Of a DNA stretch of 31,686 nucleotides, positions 8,826 to 18,466 are shown one piece after another (position 1 is the first letter of the stretch; each line of letters opens with the position of its first letter). The position numbers and the translations under genes were made by a program. The notes under the pieces were generated by a model. That model was not told where the DNA came from, made no database searches, and saw nothing but the letters and a program-made list of their open reading frames with translations. Source of the stretch: an uncultured Solobacterium sp. (GTDB lineage: Bacteria > Bacillota_I > Bacilli_A > Erysipelotrichales > Erysipelotrichaceae); assembly GCA_900547815.1 (NCBI GenBank), contig URHY01000017.1, forward strand, positions 1 to 31,686, in the 5' to 3' direction.

Positions 8826-8869
8826 TACCTCCCCTATGTTTTGGCAGTTTCATAGGGGATACCAAAACG
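8826..8869 (-). promoter_or_regulatory. MATE leader with two competing helices over the ribosome site
   Basis: Minus-strand order is GTTTTGG, TAT, CCCCTATG, then CCAAAAC and ATAGGGGAGG. The first and third pair over 7 bp; the second and fourth pair over 7-8 bp (plus strand 8831-8838 with 8851-8858). The order is a-b-a'-b', so the helices either exclude each other or form a tight pseudoknot. The last segment contains the GGGGAGG ribosome site. I do not recognise a known riboswitch class here. Confidence 0.5.
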
Positions 8870-8903
8870 AAAATAAATGCTAAAATAAGTTAATATATTT
8901 TTT

Positions 8904-10088
8904 CTATTTTGTCAAATCAAGAATAGACTCACCAATCAAATCAGATGGTTTTGATAAATCAAAGTTATCTAAAACACTTGCACCAAGAACACCAAAAGAA
9001 CTTGAATCATCCAATATTCCATATTCTTTCATACTAGGTGAATACATTAAACATGGTACACACTCTCGAGTATGATCTGTTCCTTTATAGGTTGGATCAT
9101 TTCCATGATCGGCAGTGATGATCAATAGTGTATCTGAATCAAGAACTGAAAGTAATTGCCCTAGCAAGACATCAAAATCTTCAAGTTCATCGGCATATCC
9201 AGAAACATTTCTTCGATGTCCCCACTTGGCATCAAAATCCACAAGGTTCGTAAATAATAAACCTGTAAAATCTTTTTTCATTTCTTCAATCGTTTGAAGC
9301 ATACCCTCATGACTTGAAGTCGAATGAATACTTTTTGTGATTCCCTGCCCATTAAAAATATCAGAAATCTTACCAATGCCAATCACATCAAATGCATTTG
9401 ATTTTAAGACATCTAAAACAGTTTTACTCGATGGAGACAACGCATAATCATGACGATTGCTCGTACGCGTAAAATGACCCACCGAATCTCCAACATAAGG
9501 ACGGGCAATGACTCTTCCTACTTTATATTCTGGTTTTAGAGTTATTTCTCGAGCAATTTGGCATACACGATATAGCTCATCTAATCCTGTCACTTCTTCA
9601 TGTCCACAAATTTGTAGAACACTGTCGGCTGATGTATAAAGTATCAATTTCTTTCCATTCGATTGAATTTCTTCCATCGCCAACTCATCTAAGATTTCCG
9701 TTCCACTTGCACTCTTATTTCCAATAAAGACATGGCCAGTTAATCTTTCTAATTCCTGAACCAATTCATCAGGAAAACCATTTTCAGTAAATGTTTTAAA
9801 TGGCTTTATCGTATGAATTCCCATCATTTCCCAATGACCTGTCATTGTATCTTTGGAACAACTTGCCTCATGCATCTTACAAGCATAGCCTTTTGATTGT
9901 AAAACTTTACCACTCGAATGAAGATTTCCTAAGCCCAATTTATATAGATTATCTATCTTTAAATCCGGACGATATTCTAGGATATGTCCAAAAGTATCAG
10001 CACCTGCATCATCAAATTCTTTGGCATCTGTAGCTTGTCCAATCCCAAAAGAATCAATAACGACACAAACTATTTTTTTGTATTTCAT
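8904..10088 (-). CDS. deoB: Phosphopentomutase
   Basis: A 394-residue alkaline-phosphatase-superfamily enzyme that interconverts (deoxy)ribose-1-phosphate and -5-phosphate, with two Mn2+ ions. It carries the N-terminal metal-site Asp in VIDSFGIG, the nucleophile-threonine motif DTMTGHWE (80-87) and the C-terminal metal site [10 protein letters not shown]. Length is normal. Its ATG overlaps the deoD stop as ATGA, so translation is coupled. It passes ribose-1-phosphate released by DeoD into central metabolism. Confidence 0.96.
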   Translation of the reverse strand: MKYKKIVCVVIDSFGIGQATDAKEFDDAGADTFGHILEYRPDLKIDNLYKLGLGNLHSSGKVLQSKGYACKMHEASCSKDTMTGHWEMMGIHTIKPFKTFTENGFPDELVQELERLTGHVFIGNKSASGTEILDELAMEEIQSNGKKLILYTSADSVLQICGHEEVTGLDELYRVCQIAREITLKPEYKVGRVIARPYVGDSVGHFTRTSNRHDYALSPSSKTVLDVLKSNAFDVIGIGKISDIFNGQGITKSIHSTSSHEGMLQTIEEMKKDFTGLLFTNLVDFDAKWGHRRNVSGYADELEDFDVLLGQLLSVLDSDTLLIITADHGNDPTYKGTDHTRECVPCLMYSPSMKEYGILDDSSSFGVLGASVLDNFDLSKPSDLIGESILDLTK

Positions 10089-10801
10089 AAGCGAATTGCA
10101 CTTTCTAAGGCAAGGGTAATCATTTCATTAAAGGATGTTTGTCTTTCTTCAGTACTTAAATGTTCATTTGTGCATAAAGAATCAGATACAGTTAATAAAC
10201 AAGCTGCCTTTTTATTCAATACCTTGGCATTGTGGAATAGGGCAAAACTCTCCATTTCGACACAAAGTGCATCATGCTCTTCAACCATTTTTTCTGGTTG
10301 TTCATAATCCCCTTCATAATAGAACACATCACTCGAATGTGTATTTGTCTTTACAACAGGAATTGAAACTTCTTGACTTACACTTTCAATAAACTTATTT
10401 AAATCTTCATCTGGATATTGCATTGTATCTGTATCACCACTTTGTGCTAAGGCATAGGTTGATTCTGAATAACTTCCTTTGACTAAAGCTACAGACTTCA
10501 TTGGTAATCTTTCAGAATAACTTCCTGTACTACCAACTCGTATAATAGCATCTACATCATAGAATTTGAATAGTTCATACGAATAAATTCCCATACTTGC
10601 CATTCCCATTCCGCTTCCCATGACAGAAACTCTTTTCCCTTTATAAGTCCCTGTATATCCTAGCATGCCTCGTACATCATTAAATAATACGGCATCCTTT
10701 AAAAAATTTTCGGCAATCAATTTAGCTCTTAATGGATCACCTGGCATTAAAACGACTTTTGCGACATCTTCTATATTTGCGTTATTGTGTGCTGTTGACA
10801 T
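10085..10801 (-). CDS. deoD: Purine nucleoside phosphorylase, DeoD type
   Basis: A 238-residue hexameric-type enzyme that splits purine (deoxy)nucleosides with phosphate to base plus (deoxy)ribose-1-phosphate. Visible sites: MPGDPLRAK (phosphate loop), [16 protein letters not shown], the base-binding [12 protein letters not shown] and the catalytic Asp in [17 protein letters not shown] precedes the ATG by 5 bases. A terminator-like hairpin lies directly upstream, so expression either depends on read-through from the PTS operon or on a promoter inside the preceding gene. Confidence 0.96.
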   Translation of the reverse strand: MSTAHNNANIEDVAKVVLMPGDPLRAKLIAENFLKDAVLFNDVRGMLGYTGTYKGKRVSVMGSGMGMASMGIYSYELFKFYDVDAIIRVGSTGSYSERLPMKSVALVKGSYSESTYALAQSGDTDTMQYPDEDLNKFIESVSQEVSIPVVKTNTHSSDVFYYEGDYEQPEKMVEEHDALCVEMESFALFHNAKVLNKKAACLLTVSDSLCTNEHLSTEERQTSFNEMITLALESAIRL

Positions 10802-10812
10802 AATTTCCTCCT

Positions 10813-10842
10813 AAAAATAAAGACCAGTCAAAGCTGGTCTTT
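10813..10842 (-). terminator. Hairpin between the PTS operon and deoD
   Basis: AAAGACCAG pairs with CTGGTCTTT (9 bp, 6-base loop), followed on the minus strand by ATTTTTAGG. It looks like a moderate rho-independent terminator. Its tail runs into the deoD ribosome site, and no room is left for a separate promoter between them. Confidence 0.65.
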
Positions 10843-10847
10843 CCATC

Positions 10848-11450
10848 TTAATATTGTCCTGGGTTATACTTAAATGCATTCGATACAACATGATTTGGAT
10901 CATACTTCTCTAAAATCTTACCATATCTTTCACGATAATCATTATCAATTTTCAATTGAGGAACGACCTTTGTTCCCTCTTCAAAGAAGTGCTTTGATCC
11001 ACGTCCCATTTCTTGTCCTCGTCGAGTGTGTTTATCCAAAGCAATATCTGGAACTTCCATGACTTTTCCCATGGCTGCTTCTTTAATAATAATATTTTTC
11101 AAATAATCACTTGAACGATCTTTTGTACTTGCACAAAGTAAACGAATCGCATGGATAAAATACATTGGCTGATCTCCATCATCATACGCATATGATTTAC
11201 GTACTTCATTTAATGTGTTGACTTGCACAGCAGCTTGTAAATTTCCAAATCCAATATCTTCAACTGAAATTGTTAGTAATCGACGCCATAGCTTATCTAA
11301 AAACAAAGGTCCTGTGATATATAATTCATAAGCAGCTTGACATGCTTCTTCTACTTTATTGCGTCGAATGCTTTTTTGAAGTGTAGAAATCACTTCATCT
11401 GCGGCTAAACCATTTCTTGTTTTTGCGGCAGCCCAAATATTATATGACAT
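10848..11450 (-). CDS. Stand-alone RarA/MgsA C-terminal-like protein, copy 2
   Basis: A 200-residue protein closely similar along its whole length to the gene just upstream. The pattern TLQKSIRRNKVEEACQAAYE, then LWRRLLTISVEDIGFGN, resembles the C-terminal cluster domain of RarA/MgsA replication-associated AAA+ ATPases, where S-(I/V)-R, RRL and EDIG recur. No Walker A or B motif is present, so it is not an ATPase by itself. Shared features of both copies include DDGDQPMYFIHAIRLLC, CTKDRSSDYLKN and GQEMGRGSKHFFEE. Last gene of the PTS operon. Function unknown; domain similarity is my reading and was not checked by profile search. Confidence 0.7.
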   Translation of the reverse strand: MSYNIWAAAKTRNGLAADEVISTLQKSIRRNKVEEACQAAYELYITGPLFLDKLWRRLLTISVEDIGFGNLQAAVQVNTLNEVRKSYAYDDGDQPMYFIHAIRLLCASTKDRSSDYLKNIIIKEAAMGKVMEVPDIALDKHTRRGQEMGRGSKHFFEEGTKVVPQLKIDNDYRERYGKILEKYDPNHVVSNAFKYNPGQY

Positions 11451-11472
11451 ATTCTCTTACACTCACTTTCCA

Positions 11473-12069
11473 TTAATATTGTTCTGAACTATATTTGAAT
11501 GCATTCTCAACAACATGATCCGGATCATATGTTTCAAGAATCTTTCCATAGCGTTCACGATAATCATTATCGATTTCTAATTGTGGAATCACTTTTGTGG
11601 CTTCTTCAAAGAAGTGTTTTGATCCACGCCCCATTTCTTGTCCACGTTTTGTGTGTTTATCCAATGCGATATCTGGTACTTCTACCACTTTTCCCATGGC
11701 AGATTCCTTAATAATGATATTTTTCAAATAATCGCTTGAACGATCCTTTGTACATGTACAAAGCACGCGAATCGCATGGATAAAATACATAGGTTGATCC
11801 CCATCATTGTATGGGAAATTTTTACGCATCTGATCAAGTGCATGAATTAAAACCGGAACATTTAAATCTCCAAATCCAACATCTTCAACTGCAATCGTTT
11901 CTAAACGAGACCACATTTTGTCTAAGAAGACAGGTCCTGAAGTATATAACTCATAGGCTGCTTGACAAGCTTCTTCAACTTTTGCACGACGAATATACTT
12001 CTGTAATGAAGATTGTACTTCGTCCGATGCAAAGCCATTCTTTGTCTGAATGTCTGCCCAAATTGTCAT
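11473..12069 (-). CDS. Stand-alone RarA/MgsA C-terminal-like protein, copy 1
   Basis: A 198-residue tandem paralogue of the following gene; long stretches are identical (GDQPMYFIHAIR, DRSSDYLKNIIIKE, MGRGSKHFFEE, IDNDYRERYGKILE). It shares the RarA/MgsA C-terminal-like pattern SLQKYIRRAKVEEACQAAYE and VEDVGFGD, without an ATPase domain. AGAGGT within the last codons of the EIIA gene serves as its ribosome site, so it is tightly coupled to the PTS genes. The two copies differ mainly in the region about 70-95 and at the C-terminal tail, which suggests an old duplication with both kept. Function unknown. Confidence 0.7.
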   Translation of the reverse strand: MTIWADIQTKNGFASDEVQSSLQKYIRRAKVEEACQAAYELYTSGPVFLDKMWSRLETIAVEDVGFGDLNVPVLIHALDQMRKNFPYNDGDQPMYFIHAIRVLCTCTKDRSSDYLKNIIIKESAMGKVVEVPDIALDKHTKRGQEMGRGSKHFFEEATKVIPQLEIDNDYRERYGKILETYDPDHVVENAFKYSSEQY

Positions 12070-12070
12070 T

Positions 12071-12391
12071 TTATTTACCTCTACTTTCTATTAATAAAAT
12101 TATTTCTTGAATCAAAGTCTTTATTGTTTCTGCTGACATAAGCTGATCTTCCGCATGCGCCATCAACATTGTGATTTGTGGTTCTTGCGTATTCATTTCC
12201 TGCTGTAACAATTGAAGATGGGCTTCGTGGGCTTGTGAAAAACTTTCATCTCCATTTGACATTGATTGTTCATAAGCTGTTTGATCGTTTTCACGATAAT
12301 ATTTAAGAGCTTCTAAATAATTTGACTTTGCTAAGCCGGAATATGTGATGACCTGCATAGCAACTTGTGATATTTGTTCAACGTTAGCCAT
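12071..12391 (-). CDS. PTS lactose/cellobiose-family EIIA component
   Basis: A 106-residue all-helical Lac-family EIIA. It accepts phosphate from HPr at His79 in MAHAEDQLM and passes it to EIIB; Asp82 matches the metal-binding Asp of the trimer. SQAHEAHLQLLQQE (52-65) is the second family block. The frame is open 27 codons further, but that part overlaps EIIB, and the ATG at 12391 begins one base after the EIIB stop. The ribosome site is a weak GGGG, so expression likely depends on coupling. Confidence 0.9.
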   Translation of the reverse strand: MANVEQISQVAMQVITYSGLAKSNYLEALKYYRENDQTAYEQSMSNGDESFSQAHEAHLQLLQQEMNTQEPQITMLMAHAEDQLMSAETIKTLIQEIILLIESRGK

Positions 12392-12392
12392 A

Positions 12393-12686
12393 TTACCCCA
12401 ATAATTTCTTTGCCATTTCAATAGCAGCAGCTCCATCTGCCATCGCGTATGCTCTAGGTTCAATACTTGCAACTGGAATATTTAATTGTTGGTGAATTGA
12501 ATCCACCGCAAAAACCAATTGTGGACCTACTAAGCATACATCCCATTTACCCACTTCGTTCTTAATTGAAGCATTAGCTACTGCACTCACTTCAATATCT
12601 TCACCTGTTTTTTCAGCAACATCTCTAATTTTTTTTACAAGAATTGAACTTGACATCCCTGCATTACAGCATAACAATATTTTCAT
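12393..12686 (-). CDS. PTS lactose/cellobiose-family EIIB component
   Basis: A 97-residue EIIB. The phosphorylated cysteine is Cys7 in LLCCNAGMSSSIL. It takes phosphate from EIIA and gives it to the sugar bound in EIIC. The rest fits the family: DVCLVGPQLVFAVD and a C-terminal helix. GAGGAAATC precedes the ATG. It lies between the GH4 gene and EIIA, while its EIIC is two genes upstream. Confidence 0.93.
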   Translation of the reverse strand: MKILLCCNAGMSSSILVKKIRDVAEKTGEDIEVSAVANASIKNEVGKWDVCLVGPQLVFAVDSIHQQLNIPVASIEPRAYAMADGAAAIEMAKKLLG

Positions 12687-12701
12687 TTTGATTTCCTCTT
12701 T

Positions 12702-14039
<1,338 letters not shown>

Positions 14040-14095
14040 TCACTTTCTAAGACAATAAATTGATACATATATTATGTTTGGTTTTATTGTTTTTT

Positions 14096-15997
14096 TTACT
14101 CTAACAATTTAAAACTATATAAGTTTTTAATGAAGGCATCACTATCTTCACTTTGAAGAAGTGCATGCATATATTTTTTGTGTGAAACAATTTGGTTAAA
14201 GAATTGAAACAACAAGTTCATTTCATCGTTTCGTTTCTTTTCGAGTGCCAATAAGAATACGAGCTGCACTTGATTTCCATGATGTTCAAATGGTTTTTTC
14301 AACAAGGCCACTTCTATACCTGTTTTATCAGCAAATGTAAACAGGGCATGTGGAACCATCATTTGTGATCCTAAATTGGTTGGATAATTCTTTTCTCTCA
14401 ACAAAACATCTTCATAGAATCCTTTTGTATCCGATATGAATCCTGATTCATGTAACTTTTGAGACATCTCTTGTAAAAGTTCAGGTAGCTCTGTTGTATC
14501 TGGATATACCTTTACATGTTCTTTTTGAATATAACAATCTAATATCTTAGAAACACGTTTATTCATACGAATCATGTGGATCATTGAATTCAATCGTTCA
14601 ATATCTTTGATTTCTGGCAACTTATCCATACTGAATACTTCAACATCTTTTAAGATCAGAAATGAATCCAACGTAATGACTAAATCAATGGATGTAAGAT
14701 CCATCTTTTTCAAGGCTTCCTTATTTATGATATCTACAATCGCAATCTGGTTTTTAAAATACATTTGAAGCCATTGTGTCAACAATTGTTTAACACTATG
14801 GCGCTGACTTGTGACAATGATTGTTTTAAGTTTTACATTTTCATTCTCTAAAAATTGTGCCACATATACAGTTAAATAAGAAATTTCATCTTCTGTAACA
14901 TAAACACGTTTGTATTTGAAAAGAATGGGAACAATCATCATACTGATTTCAAACGCAAATGGAAACTTTGTCTTCACATCATCCACAATGGGATTTTTTA
15001 ATTCATATCCACCAATAACTCGTCGATTCATAAACTCTATGTGTAAAAGCATTTTACTAGATAAAGCTTCCGATTCCTTTAAGTTGATTGAATATTTATC
15101 GAATACTTCATTACAAAATTCATCAAATACAAGCACTGTAAAATCCGTGATTTCAGGTACTTCATCCGTTGATTTCATTTTAAATGTATGTAAAAGATTA
15201 TATAGAATTGGAATATCAACCTGCTCTAAATAAGGTGACTGCATACATAATTTAGTAATGACACGAGTATAAAGATCGTCGGGAGAACTTATTTGATTAT
15301 CCTCTAGGTTGTATCCATTTAAATTTCGTACTCGACATATCAAGATGCATGCTGTAAAAATGGATAAGTCCGTTTCTGATAAATAGACTTGTTCTCCATT
15401 CATGATTTTGATTACATCTTCCTTTGTGGATTTGTAATATTTCATAACCCACGAATCACTTAGAAGCATATAAAGAATGTCCATTAATGCATCTGGATTT
15501 TCGAGTGCCATATCTTTTACGATTTTAAAAAGAAGTTCACGAATTTCACTTTCTTCTAATAAAATGACACACTCATCTTTTTTTAGTTTGAATAATTCAA
15601 CATTGTAGTTTTTCAACAAAAACTGAATCACTTTATTGATTTCTTTGCGGATTACAGAATCGGATAAACCTAATAATTCAGATAAATCATATATACTGCA
15701 ATCCTCAAAGAATAGTATTTTACCTATAATTTTGTAAATACGATAGACAGCTAGATCCATATTTTCATTATCCTGATTGACTATGTTATGAATAATATCT
15801 AGGTGCTCATCATTGATCATATATCCTTGTTTTGTACTCGAACGTATTAATATACAGTTTGTCACATCATTCATAAATGTGATTTCATTACGTATAGTTC
15901 GTGTTGACACATTTAGATTTTCGGATATTTCTTTTCCATGAATCCCCGGATTATTCATAATCAATTTTATAATTTTTAATTGTCTAGCTGTTAACAT
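14096..15997 (-). CDS. BglG/MtlR-type PRD transcriptional regulator with EIIA domain
   Basis: A 633-residue PTS-controlled activator-type regulator. The order is an N-terminal HTH (MLTARQLKIIKLIM, then ISENLNVSTRTIRNEI), a second HTH-like region (about 100-130, LSELLGLSDSVIRKEI), two PTS regulation domains (about 175-400), an EIIB-like region and a C-terminal fructose-type EIIA with His550 in MMVPHALFTF. Its phosphorylation by HPr or EIIB should report sugar uptake. It is the second gene of the operon it probably controls. A palindrome upstream of the operon promoter is its likely binding site, which is inference. Confidence 0.92.
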   Translation of the reverse strand: MLTARQLKIIKLIMNNPGIHGKEISENLNVSTRTIRNEITFMNDVTNCILIRSSTKQGYMINDEHLDIIHNIVNQDNENMDLAVYRIYKIIGKILFFEDCSIYDLSELLGLSDSVIRKEINKVIQFLLKNYNVELFKLKKDECVILLEESEIRELLFKIVKDMALENPDALMDILYMLLSDSWVMKYYKSTKEDVIKIMNGEQVYLSETDLSIFTACILICRVRNLNGYNLEDNQISSPDDLYTRVITKLCMQSPYLEQVDIPILYNLLHTFKMKSTDEVPEITDFTVLVFDEFCNEVFDKYSINLKESEALSSKMLLHIEFMNRRVIGGYELKNPIVDDVKTKFPFAFEISMMIVPILFKYKRVYVTEDEISYLTVYVAQFLENENVKLKTIIVTSQRHSVKQLLTQWLQMYFKNQIAIVDIINKEALKKMDLTSIDLVITLDSFLILKDVEVFSMDKLPEIKDIERLNSMIHMIRMNKRVSKILDCYIQKEHVKVYPDTTELPELLQEMSQKLHESGFISDTKGFYEDVLLREKNYPTNLGSQMMVPHALFTFADKTGIEVALLKKPFEHHGNQVQLVFLLALEKKRNDEMNLLFQFFNQIVSHKKYMHALLQSEDSDAFIKNLYSFKLLE

Positions 15998-16007
15998 GTT
16001 TCTCTTC

Positions 16008-17270
16008 CTATTTTTCTAAAGCTTGTTCTTTTTGTAGCTCTTCTTTTTCCATCATCTTAAAGAATGGATAATAGAACACAGTTTGTAGAATCAACAATAC
16101 AAATACTAGGACTACAGACTTCCAATCTAATGTCATTAAGAATGCACTTACTCCTGGAGGCAAGAATCCTGGAGGATTGGCAATTGGTTTACCGACTAAG
16201 CCTAAATTCATTGTTAAATATACAATTGTTGTACAGATCAATGGTCCGAACACAAATGGAATAAACATAAATGGATTCAAGATAATTGGTGTACCAAAAA
16301 TTAATGGTTCATTGATTCCAAACAAGCCAGGGATAATAGATACTTTACCTACTGAACTCAATGATTTTGCCTTTGATCTCATCATTAAAATATTTAATCC
16401 TAATGTTAAACCAGATCCTGATACACATAATATACAATAGAATAATCCAAAAGTAAAAATATGTTGAACAGGTTGTCCTGCCGTATAAGCTGCAATATTT
16501 TCAGCGGCATACGCAATCGCAAAAGATGCCCATACAGCAGAAGTAATACTTGGTCCATGTAATCCAAAGAACCATAATAATTGCGTAAAGAACATCACAA
16601 TCAATAAAGCTGGTAGTGTATCCATACCTGTTACAGCTGGTGCTAATACATTCATAATCAATTGTGGGAAGGCAACCTTTCCAAAAGTCAATGAAAGATT
16701 CGCAATCGCTACTGCGATAATTGTGTTCAATACTAATGGTACTAATGCCGCAAACATATCTTGTACCATTGGTGGTACACTTTCTGGCATTTTAATATAC
16801 CATTTGCGTTCGTAACAAATGTGATAAATTTCAACTGTAAATAAAGCTGCAACAATACCTGTAAATAATCCAGTTGATCCTAAATAAGATGTACTTAGTT
16901 GACCATCTTTGACTACAGCACAAAGAATGAAGAAGACAACTAAAGCAGTAACAGCAGGTTGACTTCCTTTTAAATCATATTTTTCAGATAAAGTCTTCGC
17001 AATAAAGTATGTTGCATATACTGCAAGCATATCGTTTGTGAATGCTGATGCATATGTCAAGACCCCCATATTTGCATTTAAAAAATCATAAACAGGTCCA
17101 CTTCCTAAAAGGTTGGCAATACCTAAGAAAATAGTACAGAATGAACCAACGATAATAATAGGTATTGAAGCAACGATTCCATCTTTGATAGCTTGAATGT
17201 GTTTTTGTTGTTCAAGCTTGTTCGCAATTGGCATCAAATACTTCATAAGAACATTTTGAATTTTTTCCAT
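16008..17270 (-). CDS. PTS lactose/cellobiose-family EIIC permease
   Basis: A 420-residue membrane permease that imports and presents the sugar to EIIB. About ten hydrophobic segments are visible, and the family motif INEPLIFGTPIILNPFMF carries the conserved Glu of the sugar site. I chose the ATG at 17270 because AGGAG lies 7 bases before it; the frame is open for 7 more codons without a better site. First gene of the operon: EIIC, regulator, GH4, EIIB, EIIA, two MgsA-C-like genes. EIIA and EIIB as separate proteins fit the Lac/Cel family. Confidence 0.93.
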   Translation of the reverse strand: MEKIQNVLMKYLMPIANKLEQQKHIQAIKDGIVASIPIIIVGSFCTIFLGIANLLGSGPVYDFLNANMGVLTYASAFTNDMLAVYATYFIAKTLSEKYDLKGSQPAVTALVVFFILCAVVKDGQLSTSYLGSTGLFTGIVAALFTVEIYHICYERKWYIKMPESVPPMVQDMFAALVPLVLNTIIAVAIANLSLTFGKVAFPQLIMNVLAPAVTGMDTLPALLIVMFFTQLLWFFGLHGPSITSAVWASFAIAYAAENIAAYTAGQPVQHIFTFGLFYCILCVSGSGLTLGLNILMMRSKAKSLSSVGKVSIIPGLFGINEPLIFGTPIILNPFMFIPFVFGPLICTTIVYLTMNLGLVGKPIANPPGFLPPGVSAFLMTLDWKSVVLVFVLLILQTVFYYPFFKMMEKEELQKEQALEK

Positions 17271-17317
17271 TTTCGCTCTCCTCGTATACAATTTTTGTCG
17301 ACCAAATTGTTAACTAT

Positions 17318-17346
17318 ATATTAAATGTTCACATCATAATTCTCAA
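17318..17346 (-). promoter_or_regulatory. PTS operon promoter
   Basis: TTGAGA (17346-17341) and TAATAT (17323-17318) with a 17-base spacer. The leader of about 40 bases contains GTCGAC inside an imperfect AATTTG/AAAAATT inverted repeat (17289-17308). Confidence 0.7.
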
Positions 17347-17354
17347 ATCTTCTT

Positions 17355-17373
17355 TTTCCACTTAAAGTGGAAA
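17355..17373. promoter_or_regulatory. Palindromic candidate activator site
   Basis: TTTCCACTT-A-AAGTGGAAA is a perfect 9+9 palindrome. It ends 9 bases upstream of the -35 hexamer of the PTS promoter, where PRD activators commonly bind. No T-run follows, so it is not a terminator. Confidence 0.5.
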
Positions 17374-17399
17374 CTAAAAAAAACCACCATATAGGTGGC
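17373..17399 (-). terminator. Terminator of the Rpn-like gene
   Basis: CCACC-TATAT-GGTGG followed by eight T residues on the minus strand. It directly follows the gene's stop codon and insulates the PTS promoter. Confidence 0.8.
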
Positions 17400-18370
17400 T
17401 ACAAAATCAATTTCATAATTTCTTCTTCACTTTTGGATATAGACTTCGCAATTTGAGATACACTCATACCATTCTTAAGCATCATTTGAACCATCAAAAC
17501 TCTTTCTTGATTCAATTCTTTCACTTCTTTTTGAGCTTCATTTGCTTGTTTTTGAGCTTCTTTTGCTTGTTTTCGAGCTTCTTTTGCTTGTTTTCGAGCA
17601 TCTTTCACTTGTTTTTGAGCATCTTTGACTTGTTTTTGAGCTTCTTCAAGTTCAAGCTGTCGTTCCATTCGTTCTTCATTTTCATGCAGTTTTTGAAAAT
17701 CTTCTATTATTTTTTTCCAACCATCATCCGATATGGTTTCTACACGCTTCTCTAACATTTGAATCACCCCATCACTTTCTATCATCACCTTAATTTTACT
17801 ATCATCCATTCCTTTGTGGCAATTCAAAAAGTAATAAACCATCTTTTCCTGTTCATTCATGTCTTCAAGTGACTTATTTATATCCAACTTTGCCATTTCA
17901 ACTGTTCGTAACTTCATGCGATCCTGACTTTCTTCTACAAAAGATAAACCTTCTTCATTCCTTAATGTGAATGTGTTACACATTCTATGATTATCAATTA
18001 AATTCACATTAAAGAACACTAAGACGATTGTTTCCTTTAACTCTCCATAATATTTTCCTTCCAATTCTTGTGACCCATGAAGTCTAGCCAAATAATAACT
18101 AAAGCGAATTGGCAAATTATCTTTGGTTTGTCTTAACTGCATTTCTAAATCTACAGTTGTTTGATCATCAAATTCAACTAATAAGTCTAACCTTGGACTT
18201 TTCATTTTACTATAGTCTTTTACTATTTCTGAATTTTTAACAACAACATAATTCACCTTCCTTTCTAAAAATACCGTGAGTAATGATTTTAAGGCATCAT
18301 TGGCCTCCTTACAATCTTCACCAAAAACATACTTGAAGGCGAAATCATTTAATAAATTTGCACTACGCAT
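17399..18370 (-). CDS. Rpn-family PD-(D/E)XK nuclease/transposase-like protein
   Basis: About 323 residues from the ATG at 18370, which has GAGG 5 bases upstream; an ATG 8 codons earlier (18394) lacks a well-placed site. Numbered from 18394, LNDFAFKYVFG (14-25) opens the nuclease domain, and Asp70 with E84-x-Q86 (VDLEMQL) is the catalytic pattern of recombination-promoting nucleases. The same family is often labelled a nuclease-family transposase. Residues 252-293 are six perfect heptads (AQKQVKD, ARKQAKE and variants), a long charged helix or coiled coil. The C-terminus NGMSVSQIAKSISKSEEEI looks like a short HTH. No terminal repeats were seen, so I do not call it an insertion sequence. Confidence 0.82.
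   Translation of the reverse strand: MRSANLLNDFAFKYVFGEDCKEANDALKSLLTVFLERKVNYVVVKNSEIVKDYSKMKSPRLDLLVEFDDQTTVDLEMQLRQTKDNLPIRFSYYLARLHGSQELEGKYYGELKETIVLVFFNVNLIDNHRMCNTFTLRNEEGLSFVEESQDRMKLRTVEMAKLDINKSLEDMNEQEKMVYYFLNCHKGMDDSKIKVMIESDGVIQMLEKRVETISDDGWKKIIEDFQKLHENEERMERQLELEEAQKQVKDAQKQVKDARKQAKEARKQAKEAQKQANEAQKEVKELNQERVLMVQMMLKNGMSVSQIAKSISKSEEEIMKLIL
17516..17641 (-). repeat. Six tandem 21-bp units inside the Rpn-like gene
   Basis: Six in-frame 21-base units encode the heptads AQKQVKD (twice), ARKQAKE (twice), AQKQANE and AQKEVKE. DNA units remain very alike (plus strand GCTTGTTTTTGAGCTTCTTT and similar), so recent copy-number change is likely. Confidence 0.85.
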
Positions 18371-18416
18371 GAGCACCTCTTTTCTAGTAGGCATTTCCTA
18401 CATACTCATATACGTA

Positions 18417-18462
18417 AAAAAAGACACTTTTTCGAATAAAAATCAAAAAAATGTCTTTTTAG
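18417..18462 (-). terminator. Terminator of the HAD phosphatase gene
   Basis: AAAAAGACA pairs with TGTCTTTTT across an AT-rich inner stem, then TTTT on the minus strand. It separates the HAD gene from the Rpn-like gene. Confidence 0.75.
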
Positions 18463-18466
18463 GGCC

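Noticed and set aside
8826..8869. preQ1, guanidine or fluoride riboswitch before the MATE gene
   Set aside because: The conserved loop sequences of these classes are not present; only the general pairing logic is similar.
17516..17641. CRISPR-like array
   Set aside because: The 21-base units are contiguous, without spacers, and in frame within a coding sequence.
17453..17755. Plus-strand Phe/Leu/Ser-rich frame of 100 codons
   Set aside because: Mirror image of the heptad-repeat region of the Rpn-like gene; low-complexity shadow.
17399..18394. Insertion sequence around the Rpn-like gene
   Set aside because: No terminal inverted repeats or target duplications were visible; the flanking hairpins are ordinary terminators.
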